Of a stretch of 64,000 bases of DNA, positions 43,052 to 55,022 are shown piece after piece. The DNA is taken from the NCBI GenBank assembly GCA_963828825.1, contig CAWHGF010000008.1, positions 1-64,000 on the forward strand, read 5' to 3'. A program made the translations under genes and the position numbers. Every line of letters begins with the position of its first letter. Positions within the stretch are counted from its first letter, which is position 1. The stretch comes from Bog-473 sp963828825 (GTDB lineage Bacteria; Actinomycetota; Acidimicrobiia; Acidimicrobiales; RAAP-2). The notes under the pieces are model-generated. The model saw nothing but the letters and a program-made list of their open reading frames with translations, was not told the origin of the DNA and did no database searches.

Positions 43052-43326
43052 CTGCATCCTCGCTTTCGTCGGGCCCTCCTCCGAGGGCGCGACGCAGCGT
43101 GGTGACCCCGGCTTGGCGGGAACCTTGCCGCGAACCTTGCCAGGGCGGAATTTCCCCGTCGCCGGCCCTCAGACTCAGGACTTCGGCTTCATCCCCAGGC
43201 GGCGAAGCACGAACGCGCCGAAGCGCCCGGCGGGCTTGCCCTGCGGATGATGGTCGGCCGAGTGCCCGTCGCGGGCACCACACTCGGGTCCACTGACGCC
43301 CCGGGGGTGAGACCGAACAGCGGTAA

Positions 43327-43602
43327 CTAGTCGCGACCGCCCCGGAGCGTGCGACCGCCAATGACGTAGAGGGTCACACCGATGACGAGCGATCCGACGA
43401 TGACCCAACGCACGGCATCCGTCTCGAGCGTCGTCGGTGCCCCACTCGAACTGATCTCGGCGAAGCCCCCGCCGATCACGAGCGCGACGAAGGCCAGGAT
43501 GCCGCAGACCAGCGAGCCTTTGCGGGCGTTGTTGCAGAAGAACCGGGATTGCGACGAGTCGTGCTTGGACCCGTTGGAGGTTTCGTCCCTGCGACTCGTC
43601 AC
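43327..43602 (-). CDS. Small two-helix membrane protein
   Basis: About 91 residues from GTG 43602 (start uncertain). The N-terminus is polar, then two hydrophobic segments: GSLVCGILAFVALVIGGGF and WVIVGSLVIGVTLYVIGG, ending GRTLRGGRD. I do not recognise a family. Codon use fits the genome. It is divergent from the GT39 gene. The 275 bp between its stop and ssb hold a stretch (43175-43315, - strand) that reads like a protein tail but has no start codon. Confidence 0.5.
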   Translation of the reverse strand: MTSRRDETSNGSKHDSSQSRFFCNNARKGSLVCGILAFVALVIGGGFAEISSSGAPTTLETDAVRWVIVGSLVIGVTLYVIGGRTLRGGRD

Positions 43603-43806
43603 CCTTTGCTGCCTGCGCACTCGGCGACCTCGCCGATGTCGAGGAGTTCCCGCATTGACGTGAAGGGTACCGCAAGCCAATTTGCGGTCTCACAGAGGGC
43701 AGCCATGGCCCCGCGCGTCCGCCCGACGGGTCGCTCGTCTTCCGGACTCGGATGCCCCCGGGACGCAACCTGATCGCACCCTGACCAACCCCCATGGGAG
43801 GGTAGG

Positions 43807-45783
43807 TTGCCCTGGGTGGGGGACGTGGTCGGGGGCCTCGTGCTGGATGCACCCGCGCCGGCGCATGCCGAGCCGCCGGTCGGACGGCGAGCCGAAAGGA
43901 CCGGCCGGGCCGGCCGATGGCAATTCTGGTGCTCGCCGCCCGACCAACCCCGGTGGGCGCGACCGGCGCTCCTGCTCGTCGCCGCGCTGGCGGCCCTCTC
44001 CTACAGCTGGGGCAGCGGCAGCGCCACACTCGAGACCTTCTACGGCGCCGCCGTCCGCAGCATGTCGCAGAGCTGGCACAACTTCTTCTTCGGCGCCTTC
44101 GACCCGTGGGGCACGGTCTCGGTCGACAAGTTGCCCGGCGCTTTCTGGCTCCAGGCACTGTCCGTCCGCCTCTTTGGCTTTCACATCTGGGCCATGGTGC
44201 TGCCTCAGGCGATTGAGGGGACGCTGACCGTCCTCGTCCTCTCCCGCGCCGTGCGCCGCGTGGCGGGAGCCGGAGCCGGGCTCGTCGCCGCGGTCGCCCT
44301 GGCCACGACGCCGGTCACGATTCTGTTGAACCGAGGCAACATCTCGGACTCGTTGCTCATTCTGCTGCTGGTGCTCGCGGCGGACGCCACCACTGCCGCC
44401 GTGATGACGGGCCGGCTGCGCTCCCTGGTGCTCGCCGGCGTCTGGGTCGGCCTGGCCTTCCAGGCCAAGATGCTCCAGGCCTGGATCGTCCTTCCCGCGC
44501 TCTCCCTCGCCTACATCCTCGCGGCGCCCGTCGCCAGCCTGGAACGCCGGGTCGGGCGGGTGGCCCTCTCCATCCTTGCCGTGATCGCCGTCTCGCTGAG
44601 CTGGATGTGCGTGGTCAGCCTCATCCCGGCGCACGACCGCCCCTACGTCGACGGCAGTTGTGACAACTCTGTCTTCAGCCAGGTGTTCCTCTACAACGGC
44701 GCTGATCGCCTCAGCGGGAACCTGCTCGACCAGCCGGGCTGCAGCCAACCGCCCGTCGGCCGGGTGACGTCGACGAGCGGCGGCGCAGCGACCCACGCCC
44801 TCGACCGGGGACCCGGCCGTTTCCTCAGCGGCGGGTTCGGACGCGACGCGGCGTGGCTGTTCGTCCCGTCTCTGGCGGCGTTGGGGGGCATCCTGGTGGC
44901 CCGCCGGCGTGAGCCCCGCACCGACCCCTGGCGCGCCGCCGCGCTGTTGTGGGGGACCTGGCTGTTCCTGTCGTGGAGCTTCTTTGCCTCCAGCCGGTTC
45001 CTGAACGGGTACTACCTTGCCGCGCTGGCGCCGGCGATGGCCGCGCTCTGCGGCCTGGGTTTCGCACTGGCCTGGAAGCTGCGCGAGCGGACCCGGGTCG
45101 TGCCCGTCCTCGTGATGGCCACCGTCGCCGTGGGCGTGGCGTACGCCGCCTCCCTGGTGCCCGATGCGGCCGGGGTCCGCCTCTGGGTCATCACCACCAG
45201 TGCGCTCGCCACCGCGGGGGCCGTGGGCTGCCTCGCCCTCTCCCTACGACGGGACCGGCGTCCGTGGGAGCGGCGCGCCGGCCTCGGCCTGGCCACGCTG
45301 GCACTGCTCCTCGGCGGATCGTGGGCCTCGGCGACCGTGGTGGCTGACCAATTGGGGCCCTTCGACGCGCCCTACCAGCCGGCCGCGGCCACCGCGGCGC
45401 AGCAGGCCGGCTGGCAGCGCGACGTCGCCTCCTGGCCCGCTCTCGCCGCCGACGCCGCGCCCGTCCCATCCGCACAGAGCGTCGAGACCGACGAGACCTC
45501 GGCGCAGGCGAGCGGTTCCGTCCTGGCGTCCGGTCGCGAGTTCCTCCCCGTCGGCGGGTTCTCGGGCCAGGTGCCGAGCACACCGCTCAACACGTTCATC
45601 GACGACGTGCGCCACGGCCGCGTCGTGGGCGTCCTCGTTCCGGTGACGCCGCTGACCCGCAACCCCGACATGCGCTGGGTCCTGGCGCATTGCAGCGTCC
45701 AGAACGGCCCCCGGGCCAAAGTCCGCACGGGCAGCGGCGTCGACCGGCGCTACATCTGCGCACCGGCCGACGCCGGTGCGTGA
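43807..45783 (+). CDS. Membrane glycosyltransferase, GT39/ArnT-like (YkcB-type)
   Basis: Polyprenyl-phosphate-sugar-dependent transferase of the GT-C fold, 658 residues from TTG 43807 (GGGAGGG 4 bp upstream). About 11-12 helices. The first extracytoplasmic loop has the catalytic-acid region SWHNFFFGAFDPWGTVSVDK and LPGAFWLQALSVRLFGFHIW, typical of the YkcB group. LNRGNISDSLLILLLVLAAD follows. A large periplasmic-side loop and C-terminal soluble domain end with RRYICAPADAGA. Likely role: adding a sugar to a cell-envelope polymer or protein on the outer face. Acceptor unknown. Confidence 0.85.
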   Translation: MPWVGDVVGGLVLDAPAPAHAEPPVGRRAERTGRAGRWQFWCSPPDQPRWARPALLLVAALAALSYSWGSGSATLETFYGAAVRSMSQSWHNFFFGAFDPWGTVSVDKLPGAFWLQALSVRLFGFHIWAMVLPQAIEGTLTVLVLSRAVRRVAGAGAGLVAAVALATTPVTILLNRGNISDSLLILLLVLAADATTAAVMTGRLRSLVLAGVWVGLAFQAKMLQAWIVLPALSLAYILAAPVASLERRVGRVALSILAVIAVSLSWMCVVSLIPAHDRPYVDGSCDNSVFSQVFLYNGADRLSGNLLDQPGCSQPPVGRVTSTSGGAATHALDRGPGRFLSGGFGRDAAWLFVPSLAALGGILVARRREPRTDPWRAAALLWGTWLFLSWSFFASSRFLNGYYLAALAPAMAALCGLGFALAWKLRERTRVVPVLVMATVAVGVAYAASLVPDAAGVRLWVITTSALATAGAVGCLALSLRRDRRPWERRAGLGLATLALLLGGSWASATVVADQLGPFDAPYQPAAATAAQQAGWQRDVASWPALAADAAPVPSAQSVETDETSAQASGSVLASGREFLPVGGFSGQVPSTPLNTFIDDVRHGRVVGVLVPVTPLTRNPDMRWVLAHCSVQNGPRAKVRTGSGVDRRYICAPADAGA

Positions 45784-45844
45784 CACCCTTCAGACGACGG
45801 CCGCCGGAAGAGGGCCTGGTGCCCGGGCCGACGTGGTCCCGCGG

Positions 45845-46732
45845 TCAGACGTCGAGGAAGCGCCGGATCGCGACGGCGGAGCCGATGGAGCCGATCGCCA
45901 TACCCACAAGGACCACCACCACGTTGGTGAGCAAGACCTCGGATCCGGACATGTGCATCGCGGTGAAGATGTTGCTCGTCGTCCGACCGCTCCCCTCGTG
46001 GTTGATGAAGAGGTAGACGAAGTAGACGACGACCGCGGCCAGCAGCGACCCGAACAGGCCCTGCAACAGCCCCTCGGACATGAACGGGACGCGGATGAAC
46101 CAGTTCGTGGCACCGACCAGCTTCATCACGGAGACCTCGCGGCGTCGCGCGAAAATGGCCATGCGGATGGTGTTCAGGATCAAGACGGCGGCAGACACGA
46201 TCAGGACGATGGCCACGGCCAGACAGACCCACTTCGAGACGTTGATCACCGTCTCCTCGCTGTGGATGGTCTGCAGGGGCTCCGTCACCGAGAGGACGCC
46301 CGCGGTGCCTCTGAAGGTGTGCGAGACCTGGACCGCGTCGGTGAGGGCAACGGGGGTGCACCAGTAGGAGGTCGGCATCTCCGCCTGCGTGGTCGCCTGG
46401 AACACGTCTGGGGGCAGCAGCCGGCGGGCCTCGGCGAAGTTGCGTGCCTTGTTCCAGTAGACGCACGGCTGGACGACGTAGTTCAGCTGCGACAGCTCGG
46501 TGGAGACAGCGTGGATCTCCTGGGAATTGGCGTTGGGCTCCATCCAGACCGTGACCTGGGTACCCCGCTCGAGCGTGCCCGTGGCGTTGGCCGATCCCTG
46601 GCGCAGCAGGAGGGCCGCACCCACGAGCGACAGGGAGACGGCGACGGTCAGGACGGCGGCGACGGTCATGAGCCGGTTGCGCCACAGGTTCGACGCCGTC
46701 TCGCGGACGACATAGTCGACGGATACCGCCAT
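45845..46732 (-). CDS. ftsX: Cell division protein FtsX
   Basis: Membrane subunit of the FtsEX complex, which couples ATP hydrolysis to activation of peptidoglycan hydrolases at the septum. It has 295 residues from ATG 46732, 4 bp after the ftsE stop. One N-terminal helix (LMTVAAVLTVAVSLSLVGAA), a long extracytoplasmic domain with two Cys (QPCVYW, SYWCTP), then three C-terminal helices. The cytoplasmic loop MAIFARRREVSVMKLVGATN is the FtsX signature. Length matches actinobacterial FtsX. smpB, which often follows, is not here. Confidence 0.95.
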   Translation of the reverse strand: MAVSVDYVVRETASNLWRNRLMTVAAVLTVAVSLSLVGAALLLRQGSANATGTLERGTQVTVWMEPNANSQEIHAVSTELSQLNYVVQPCVYWNKARNFAEARRLLPPDVFQATTQAEMPTSYWCTPVALTDAVQVSHTFRGTAGVLSVTEPLQTIHSEETVINVSKWVCLAVAIVLIVSAAVLILNTIRMAIFARRREVSVMKLVGATNWFIRVPFMSEGLLQGLFGSLLAAVVVYFVYLFINHEGSGRTTSNIFTAMHMSGSEVLLTNVVVVLVGMAIGSIGSAVAIRRFLDV

Positions 46733-46736
46733 CAGC

Positions 46737-47459
46737 TCAACCCGCTGCAGCCACGTCGGGCTGCTGCTGCCCTGAGCCGTCGAAACCGTAGACACCGCGC
46801 GCCTGGTCGCGCACCATCCGTCCGTTGCTCAGCTCTATGACGCGCCGTCGCATCTTGTCCACCAGCACCTCGTCGTGCGTCGCCACCACGACGGTCGTGC
46901 CCGTCCGGTTGATGCGGTCGAGCAACTGCATGACGCCCTGGCCCGTCTGCGGGTCGAGGTTCCCCGTGGGCTCGTCGGCCAGCAGAATGAGTGGCCGGTT
47001 GACGAAGGCGCGGGCCACGGCGACCCGTTGCTGCTCACCGCCCGAGAGCTCGTTGGGCAGGTTGTCCCGCTTGGTGGCCAGACCGACGAGGTCGAGCACC
47101 TGCGGCACCTGGTTCGCCACCACGTGACGGGGCCGACCGATGACCTCGAGCGCGAAGGCCACGTTCTCGAAGACCGTCTTGTTGGGCAGAAGCCGGAAGT
47201 CCTGAAAAACGCAACCGATATTTCGGCGCAGGTACGGCACCCGCCATTTCGGCAGTTCCACGATGTTGCGCCCAGCCTCGAGGATCTTGCCGGTGTCGGG
47301 AAGCTCCTCGCGGAGGAGCAGCCTGATGAAGGTCGTCTTCCCGGATCCGGACGCGCCGACGAGAAAGACGAATTCGCCCTTCTCGATCTCGACGGTGATG
47401 TCGCGGAGCGCGACCGTCGATCCCTTATAGGTCTTGGTGACGGTTTCGAATCGGATCAT
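46737..47459 (-). CDS. ftsE: Cell division ATP-binding protein FtsE
   Basis: ABC ATPase partner of FtsX, 240 residues from ATG 47459 (MIRFETVTKTYKG). Walker A GASGSGKTTF, signature ELSGGEQQRVAVARAF, Walker B LILLADEPTGNLD and the H-loop VVATHDEVLVDKM are all intact. GCVFQDFRLLPNKTVFENVA is typical FtsE. It sits between prfB (816 bp upstream) and ftsX, the usual actinobacterial order, although the spacing to prfB is unusually large. Confidence 0.96.
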   Translation of the reverse strand: MIRFETVTKTYKGSTVALRDITVEIEKGEFVFLVGASGSGKTTFIRLLLREELPDTGKILEAGRNIVELPKWRVPYLRRNIGCVFQDFRLLPNKTVFENVAFALEVIGRPRHVVANQVPQVLDLVGLATKRDNLPNELSGGEQQRVAVARAFVNRPLILLADEPTGNLDPQTGQGVMQLLDRINRTGTTVVVATHDEVLVDKMRRRVIELSNGRMVRDQARGVYGFDGSGQQQPDVAAAG

Positions 47460-47578
47460 CGGCAGGAGAGATGTCGCCCCGGCAGGCGCGGGCAGGGCAC
47501 TGCGCAACTCTACCGACTCTGCAATGCGGTTTCGGGTCATGGGCTCCGGCGCAGGTCACAGCCGCCCAGCAGACAGAA

Positions 47579-48107
47579 TCACCGGGCGGGCACGGCGCGT
47601 CCAACGCTGGCTTCGTCCGCCCTCAGCGATGGTTGCAGGCACTGCACTGAACGCACTGGACCGCGGGTTGCACCCGGCAATTCCATCCACTCGGCCTCCG
47701 CCCGGACGTGGCGGGCTCGCGCACGCCGACCGTGCACCCACGCCGGCTCGGCGCCGCGCCGCGCCAAGAACCCCTCGGCCCGTGGCGCGCCCGCATGGCG
47801 CCGGCCCCCGAAGAAGTGGTCCTCGACGCGCGTGTCGGAATGGCGGTGGACGTCGCCACACACAACGTCCGCCGGCGCCCCGGCGCGCCGTGTCGGGCCG
47901 GTCGATGGCGCCCCCCATACGCGTGCCGGTGCCGAGAGGTCGATGGCGACGGTCTCGAGCCCGTCGGTCGCACCGGACAGCAGCCTCAAGGCGCCCCGAG
48001 GACGGCGGGACTGGGCGCGCCCGGACCGGCGGGGCGTCCTCGTCACTGAGCCGCGCCGTCGCGGTGGTCGGTTCGTCGACGGGCGCGGTCGCCACGCGTC
48101 GGATCAT
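47579..48107 (-). pseudogene. Frameshifted unknown gene or relic between prfB and ftsE
   Basis: Coding-like GC3 bias switches frame here. From ATG 48107 a frame reads MIRRVATAPVDEPTTATARL onward. At about 48000 the good signal moves to the frame containing ATDGLETVAIDLSAPARVWG and VVCGDVHRHSDTRVEDHFFG, which stops at 47579. No family is recognised. It may be one protein of roughly 170 residues split by an indel, or decayed sequence. The rest of the 47460-48275 interval shows nothing else I can support. Confidence 0.3.
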
Positions 48108-48249
48108 CGCGGCGCGGCATGGCCTCATGCATGGAGCGGCATCAGCCCGATGCGACGCGTTCGCCCGCATTCTCGTTCTTCCCGGCCCGGGTCCTGCGCC
48201 ACGCCGCAGCGGAACGACTCACGGGAGCGCACACGAGCACGTGACTCGA

Positions 48250-48285
48250 TGCAGTTGTGACGAGTTCTGCAGTTGCTACGAGTTG
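48250..48285. repeat. 18-bp tandem direct repeat at the prfB 3' end
   Basis: TGCAGTTGTGACGAGTTC (48250-48267) is followed directly by TGCAGTTGCTACGAGTTG (48268-48285), 15 of 18 identical. The second copy contains the prfB stop codon. Possibly a slippage duplication. Confidence 0.7.
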
Positions 48286-49416
48286 CCCTCGCGCTGACGG
48301 CGCAGCTCCGCCTCCATGAAGGGATCAAGGTCGCCGTCGAGGACGGCGTCGACGTTGCCTGTCTCGTAGTTGGTGCGGAGATCCTTCACGAGTTGGTACG
48401 GAGCCATGACGTAGGAGCGAATCTGGTTGCCCCACGCGTTGTCGACCCGGTCACCGCTCAGCGCCTCGAGCTCGGCCCGGCGCTCCATGCGGGCCCGCTC
48501 GGCCAGCTTGGCCCCCAGGATCTGCATCGCCTTGGCCTTGTTCTGATGCTGGCTCCGCTCGTTCTGGCAGGAGACCACGATCCCGGTGGGCAGGTGGGTC
48601 AGGCGCACCGCCGAATCCGTCTTGTTGACGTGCTGGCCTCCCGCGCCGGAGGACCGATATGTGTCGATACGCAGGTCTTTCTCGTCGATCTCGACCTCGG
48701 ACGACACGTCTTCGAGGAAGGGCGTGACGTCCATGGAGGCGAAGCTGGTCTGGCGCCGGTGCTGCGAGTCGAACGGGGACATCCGGACCAGGCGGTGCAC
48801 GCCACGCTCGGTGGCCAGGAGCCCATAGGCGAACCGGCCGTGGACGATGAACGTGGCCGAGAGCAGTCCCGCCTCCTGCCCCTCGGTCGCCTCGTCGACC
48901 TCGACGGTGAAGCCGCGCCGCTCGGCCCAGCGCTGGTACATCCGGAGCAGCATTTCGGTCCAGTCCTGCGCGTCCGTCCCACCGGCGCCGGCATGCACCT
49001 CACAGACGGCATCGAGCTCGTCGTACTCACCGGAGAACAGCGACTGCAGCTCCAACGCCCCGAGCCGCGTCCCGAGGGCGTCGACCATCTCGACCAGCTC
49101 GGCGTCGAACGCGGCATCACCGGATCCCTCGGCGGCGGACTCCTCGGTCAGCTCGAGCAGAGCCCGGGCGTCCTCGAGTGCGCTGCGCAGCGTGTCGAGC
49201 TGATCGAGGTCGGCAGACACCCGTCCCAGTTCCTTGGTGACGGACCGCGCGTTGTCGGCGTCGTCCCAGAGATCCGGGCGGGCTACCTCCGCCTCGAGCT
49301 CGACGCGGCGCACCTCGAGCTTCTCGCGCCCGAGGTAGCGCTCGGCCTCAGCCAGCCGCTCCCCCAGCGCTTCGAGTTCAGATGTGAAGTCGCGGGGAAG
49401 GTCGGCCGACGACCCG

Positions 49417-49430
<14 letters not shown>
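48276..49430 (-). CDS. prfB: Peptide chain release factor 2
   Basis: Recognises UGA and UAA stop codons and triggers peptide release. It has 384 residues from ATG 49430. The tripeptide anticodon SPF is in VRMSPFDSQHRRQTSF. The catalytic GGQ is in SSGAGGQHVNKTDSAVRLTH. The gene is continuous, without the in-frame UGA and +1 programmed frameshift used by many bacterial prfB genes. It overlaps the secA stop by 14 bp, so the two are co-translated. Confidence 0.96.
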
Positions 49431-52212
<2,782 letters not shown>

Positions 52213-52574
52213 GGCAGGCAGATCCTACCGGCCGGGGCGGGCGTTGAGCTGCAGCCGGGTGCTCACATCGAATTGGGGCTGCGTGCGGCTGACCTGGTCT
52301 TTGACCCCACACTCGCCTGCCGCGAGGGTGACGCGCCGGTCCCGGCGGTGCGGCGGCGGACCGCCACACCCAACGGCACCATGCTGGCGCGCATCGCCTC
52401 GTCTCCGCCCGCCCCCGACAGCCGGGGACACGGCGGGCAGGGCTTACCTCTAAGCCGCACCATGCTCAGCGACCACAAGTCGCCTTACGTGGGTCGTTTT
52501 GCCTGCGACTGGCCTCGACTTTCAACCACAGACCCGCACGCAGCCCGCCGCCATCCTACGCCCCGGCGGTGCGC
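52213..52574. other. Region upstream of secA, no confident gene
   Basis: About 360 bp. On the - strand a protein-like stretch (LAAGECGVKDQVSRTQPQFD, then VSTRLQLNARPGR) ends at 52225 but has no coherent start; a second - strand frame covers 52263-52478. This may be another indel-broken short gene or just leader DNA of secA. No terminator-type hairpin with a T-tract was found. Confidence 0.3.
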
Positions 52575-52827
52575 CTACTGCCCGGGGACATTCGAGCCCG
52601 ACGAACCCGAGGCACTGCCCGCGCCGGCGGGATTGGCACCCTCGAGCACCGTGACGTCGGAGATCAATCGACACCGCGCCCACCTGCTGCAGGTCGGCGA
52701 TCAGACGGACGACGTCGGCCTGGGCGAGGTGATCTTGTCGTTGACGAAGGTCTGGTCGACCGCGGCGTACACCGAGGCGGTGCCCGCACCCCGATTCTCC
52801 GATTGCCAACGATATGCGCCTATTCAC
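52575..52827 (-). pseudogene. Relic or indel-broken short gene of unknown function
   Basis: Three consecutive stretches with strong GC3 bias and protein-like sequence lie in three different frames: GAGTASVYAAVDQTFVNDKI, then LAQADVVRLIADLQQVGAVS, then ISDVTVLEGANPAGAGSASG ending at a TAG at 52577. One missing base near 52692 and one extra base near 52665 would join them into a single product of about 80 residues. A GTG at 52827 could be the start, but in yet another frame relation. I do not recognise the protein. Its upstream side is the AT-rich leader of the divergent sigma-factor gene. Confidence 0.4.
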
Positions 52828-52957
52828 AATTTTGTTGTGCAAACGCTTCACAAAGTTTCAAATTTTGGCTTGCCGGTCTGTTAAAGACCCTGGCGGGTGG
52901 GCATAGTGTCATGTACTTCCTCGTAGGAGGACGAACAGAGGAGAGGGACGGAATCAG

Positions 52958-54712
52958 TTGGCGCTCCGCGAAGAAGAGCTCTCCAACCTGTGCGACGACG
53001 TCGACCTTGAACGTGACCGCGCGCTCGTCGAGCGTTGCCAGGCGGGTGATTCCGCAGCGTTCGGCAGCCTCTACGCCCGTTACTACGAGCGGCTTCTCCG
53101 CTTCTGCCTTCGCCGACTGAGCGACCGCCACGAAGCTGAGGACGCGGCGCAGGAGGCCTTCGCTCGAGCCTGGAAGGCGCTGCCGCGGTTCGCCGGCGAG
53201 CGGCGGTTCTACCCGTGGCTCACCGTGATCGCGGGGAACATCTGCACGGACATGCTGCGCCGTCGGTCGCGCAGCACGCCAACGGGCGACTTGGAACTCA
53301 CGGCACAACACCCGGTTGGCGTTGCCTGCGAGGACACGTCAGAGGAGCTTGTCCTGGCGGCTGTCGACGGCGAACTGGTCAACCGTGCACTGGGCCGCCT
53401 CTCCAGGCGTCACCGCCACGTTCTTGCCATGCGCGAGGGGTCCGGATGGACCTACCAGCAGATCGCGGACCACGAGGGTGTCGAAATCGGAACCATTGAA
53501 ACGCTGCTCTGGCGTGCCCGCCAGGCGCTCAAACGCGAGTTCGCTGTCGTGTCCGATTCGAAGGAGGCCTTGGCCGGTTTCCTCATCGCCACTGGCGCAC
53601 TCATCCGCCGCAGTATCTTCCGAGTGGCCCACCGTGGCGCCGGCGTGCAGCACCGTGGTGGTGGCACCGGAACGATGCGCAATGCGGTGGCGGGCGTTGC
53701 CGTCACCGGCGCCGCCGTCGCGGCGGGATTCATTGCCCCGCACGCGTGGTCGGGCGGCGCCAGCGGGGCCGGGTCGGCGCCCGGTTCGGCCCTGGCAGCG
53801 CCGCCTCTTGTTTTGGAGTCCACTACCCCCGGCACGCGGGGGACAACCGGCGCGGGTGCAGGCGCGCCGACCGTGGGTGGCGAAAATGCGGGATCGAGCG
53901 CTGCCTCGGCATCGGGCGGGTCCGTGATCGCTTCGGGCGGCACGAGCGGGTCCCGCACCAGCGGCCGAGGTGCCTCAACCACGGCTGGCGGGTTGGGGTC
54001 AATTCTCGGTTCCGTGTCCGGTGGCTCGTCGGCAGCCACTGGCAATCGCTCCAGCGGGCTCAGCCAGGCCGCGGGGGGCCTGCACAGCACCTCGAGCGGC
54101 GCGACAAGCGGGGTCGGACAGACCGCGAGCGGCACGACGAGCGGGGTCGGACAGACCGCGAGCGGCGCGACGAGCGGGGTCGGACAGACCGCGAGCGGCG
54201 CGACGAGCGGGGTCGGACAGACAGCGAGCGGCGCGACGAGCGGGGTCGGACAGACGGCGAGCGGCGCGACGAGCGGGGTCGGACAGACGGCGAGCGGCAC
54301 GACGAGCGGGGTCGGACAGACCGCGAGCGGCACGACGAGCGGGGTCGGACAGACCGTGAGCGGCACGACGAGCGGGGTCGGACAGACGGTGAGCGGCACG
54401 ACGAGCGGGGTCGGACAGACGGTGAGCGGCGTGACGAGCGGGGTCGGACAGACGGTGAGCGGCGTGACGAGCGGCGGGGGCGGACCGAATACCACGGTCA
54501 GTGGAGTCACGAGCGGGGTCAACGGGCTCTCGCAGTCAATCGGGCTCGGCAGCGTGATCCCGACGACGTCGGGCTCGGGATCCTCGGCCGGCTCGGGCAC
54601 TTCTTCGGACACCACCACCACGACCACGACCACCACCACCACGACGAACCCGGTGCAGGGGGTACTCGGTGGCACGGGCCAGACCGTGGGTGGCCTGTTG
54701 GGCGGGACGTAG
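52958..54712 (+). CDS. Membrane-anchored ECF sigma factor with Ser/Thr/Gly repeat ectodomain
   Basis: A 584-residue protein from TTG 52958 (AGAGG about 10 bp upstream). Residues 20-90 are sigma region 2 (AFGSLYARYYERLLRFCLRR, EAEDAAQEAFARAWKAL). Residues 140-195 are region 4 (WTYQQIADHEGVEIGTIETL). One hydrophobic segment follows at about 242-262 (VAGVAVTGAAVAAGFI). The remaining 320 residues are Ala/Gly/Ser/Thr-rich and, by topology, outside the cell. They contain eleven copies of SGTTSGVGQTA (residues 380-500), a Thr tract, and end in a Gly-rich tail without LPXTG. No anti-sigma gene is adjacent; the tail may do that job. The relation of tail to sigma activity is inference. The upstream 52830-52957 is AT-rich. 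Confidence 0.85.
   Translation: MALREEELSNLCDDVDLERDRALVERCQAGDSAAFGSLYARYYERLLRFCLRRLSDRHEAEDAAQEAFARAWKALPRFAGERRFYPWLTVIAGNICTDMLRRRSRSTPTGDLELTAQHPVGVACEDTSEELVLAAVDGELVNRALGRLSRRHRHVLAMREGSGWTYQQIADHEGVEIGTIETLLWRARQALKREFAVVSDSKEALAGFLIATGALIRRSIFRVAHRGAGVQHRGGGTGTMRNAVAGVAVTGAAVAAGFIAPHAWSGGASGAGSAPGSALAAPPLVLESTTPGTRGTTGAGAGAPTVGGENAGSSAASASGGSVIASGGTSGSRTSGRGASTTAGGLGSILGSVSGGSSAATGNRSSGLSQAAGGLHSTSSGATSGVGQTASGTTSGVGQTASGATSGVGQTASGATSGVGQTASGATSGVGQTASGATSGVGQTASGTTSGVGQTASGTTSGVGQTVSGTTSGVGQTVSGTTSGVGQTVSGVTSGVGQTVSGVTSGGGGPNTTVSGVTSGVNGLSQSIGLGSVIPTTSGSGSSAGSGTSSDTTTTTTTTTTTTNPVQGVLGGTGQTVGGLLGGT
54095..54457 (+). repeat. Eleven tandem 33-bp repeats in the sigma-factor gene
   Basis: Exact 33-bp periodicity, unit beginning AGCGGCGCGACGAGCGGGGT, each encoding SG-A/T/V-TSGVGQT-A/V. 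Copies differ by a few bases, mostly silent or A/T/V changes; later copies use GTG for the last codon. A degenerate twelfth copy starts at 54458. There are no unique spacers. Confidence 0.95.
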
Positions 54713-54721
54713 CACCACCGG

Positions 54722-54738
54722 GGCGCACGGCGTGCGCC
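54722..54738 (+). terminator. Hairpin after the sigma-factor gene
   Basis: GGCGCAC, loop GGC, GTGCGCC: seven perfect pairs, 9 bp after the stop codon. No T-tract follows. Confidence 0.5.
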
Positions 54739-54977
54739 GTGAGGGCCGATCATCTCGCTCCGCGGGGTCAGCAGGTCATTCGGCTCCACATGGGGCTCAT
54801 GGAGAGATCCGCGTCGATAATGACCTGATCGCCCCCATGTACTCCGACGTTCGCGTGACGATCGAGGGCGACACGGCCTCGCTTGCATTCGGCCGGCTTG
54901 CACGTCCGGCGAGCCGGCCTGGGTGGCGCAGGCTCCGAGCGGCCAGCCCGTACCACCTCGCTGACCGCCCAACGAGA

Positions 54978-55022
54978 AACGCCGCCGACCCCGGGCGTTG
55001 CGCTCCCGGAACCGGCGGCGTT
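54978..55022 (-). terminator. Rho-independent terminator of the glutamine synthetase gene
   Basis: Ten perfect outer pairs (AACGCCGCCG / CGGCGGCGTT) plus five inner pairs (CCGGG / CCCGG). On the - strand the stem is followed by TTTCTCGTT. It starts 17 bp after the stop at 55039. Confidence 0.85.

Noticed and set aside
43175..43315. Protein-like tail ending at 43175 on the - strand (DHHPQGKPAGRFGAFVLRRL)
   Set aside because: No start codon or ribosome site in frame within a plausible distance, and the upstream frame is shadow sequence. Kept only as a note in the neighbouring gene entry.
54095..54457. CRISPR-like repeat array
   Set aside because: The 33-bp units are directly adjacent with no spacers, keep the reading frame and encode a peptide repeat; no cas genes are nearby.
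54768..54956. 62-codon - strand frame in the sigma-factor/GSII gap
   Set aside because: Basic low-complexity composition, no ribosome site, overlaps dyads; probably non-coding.
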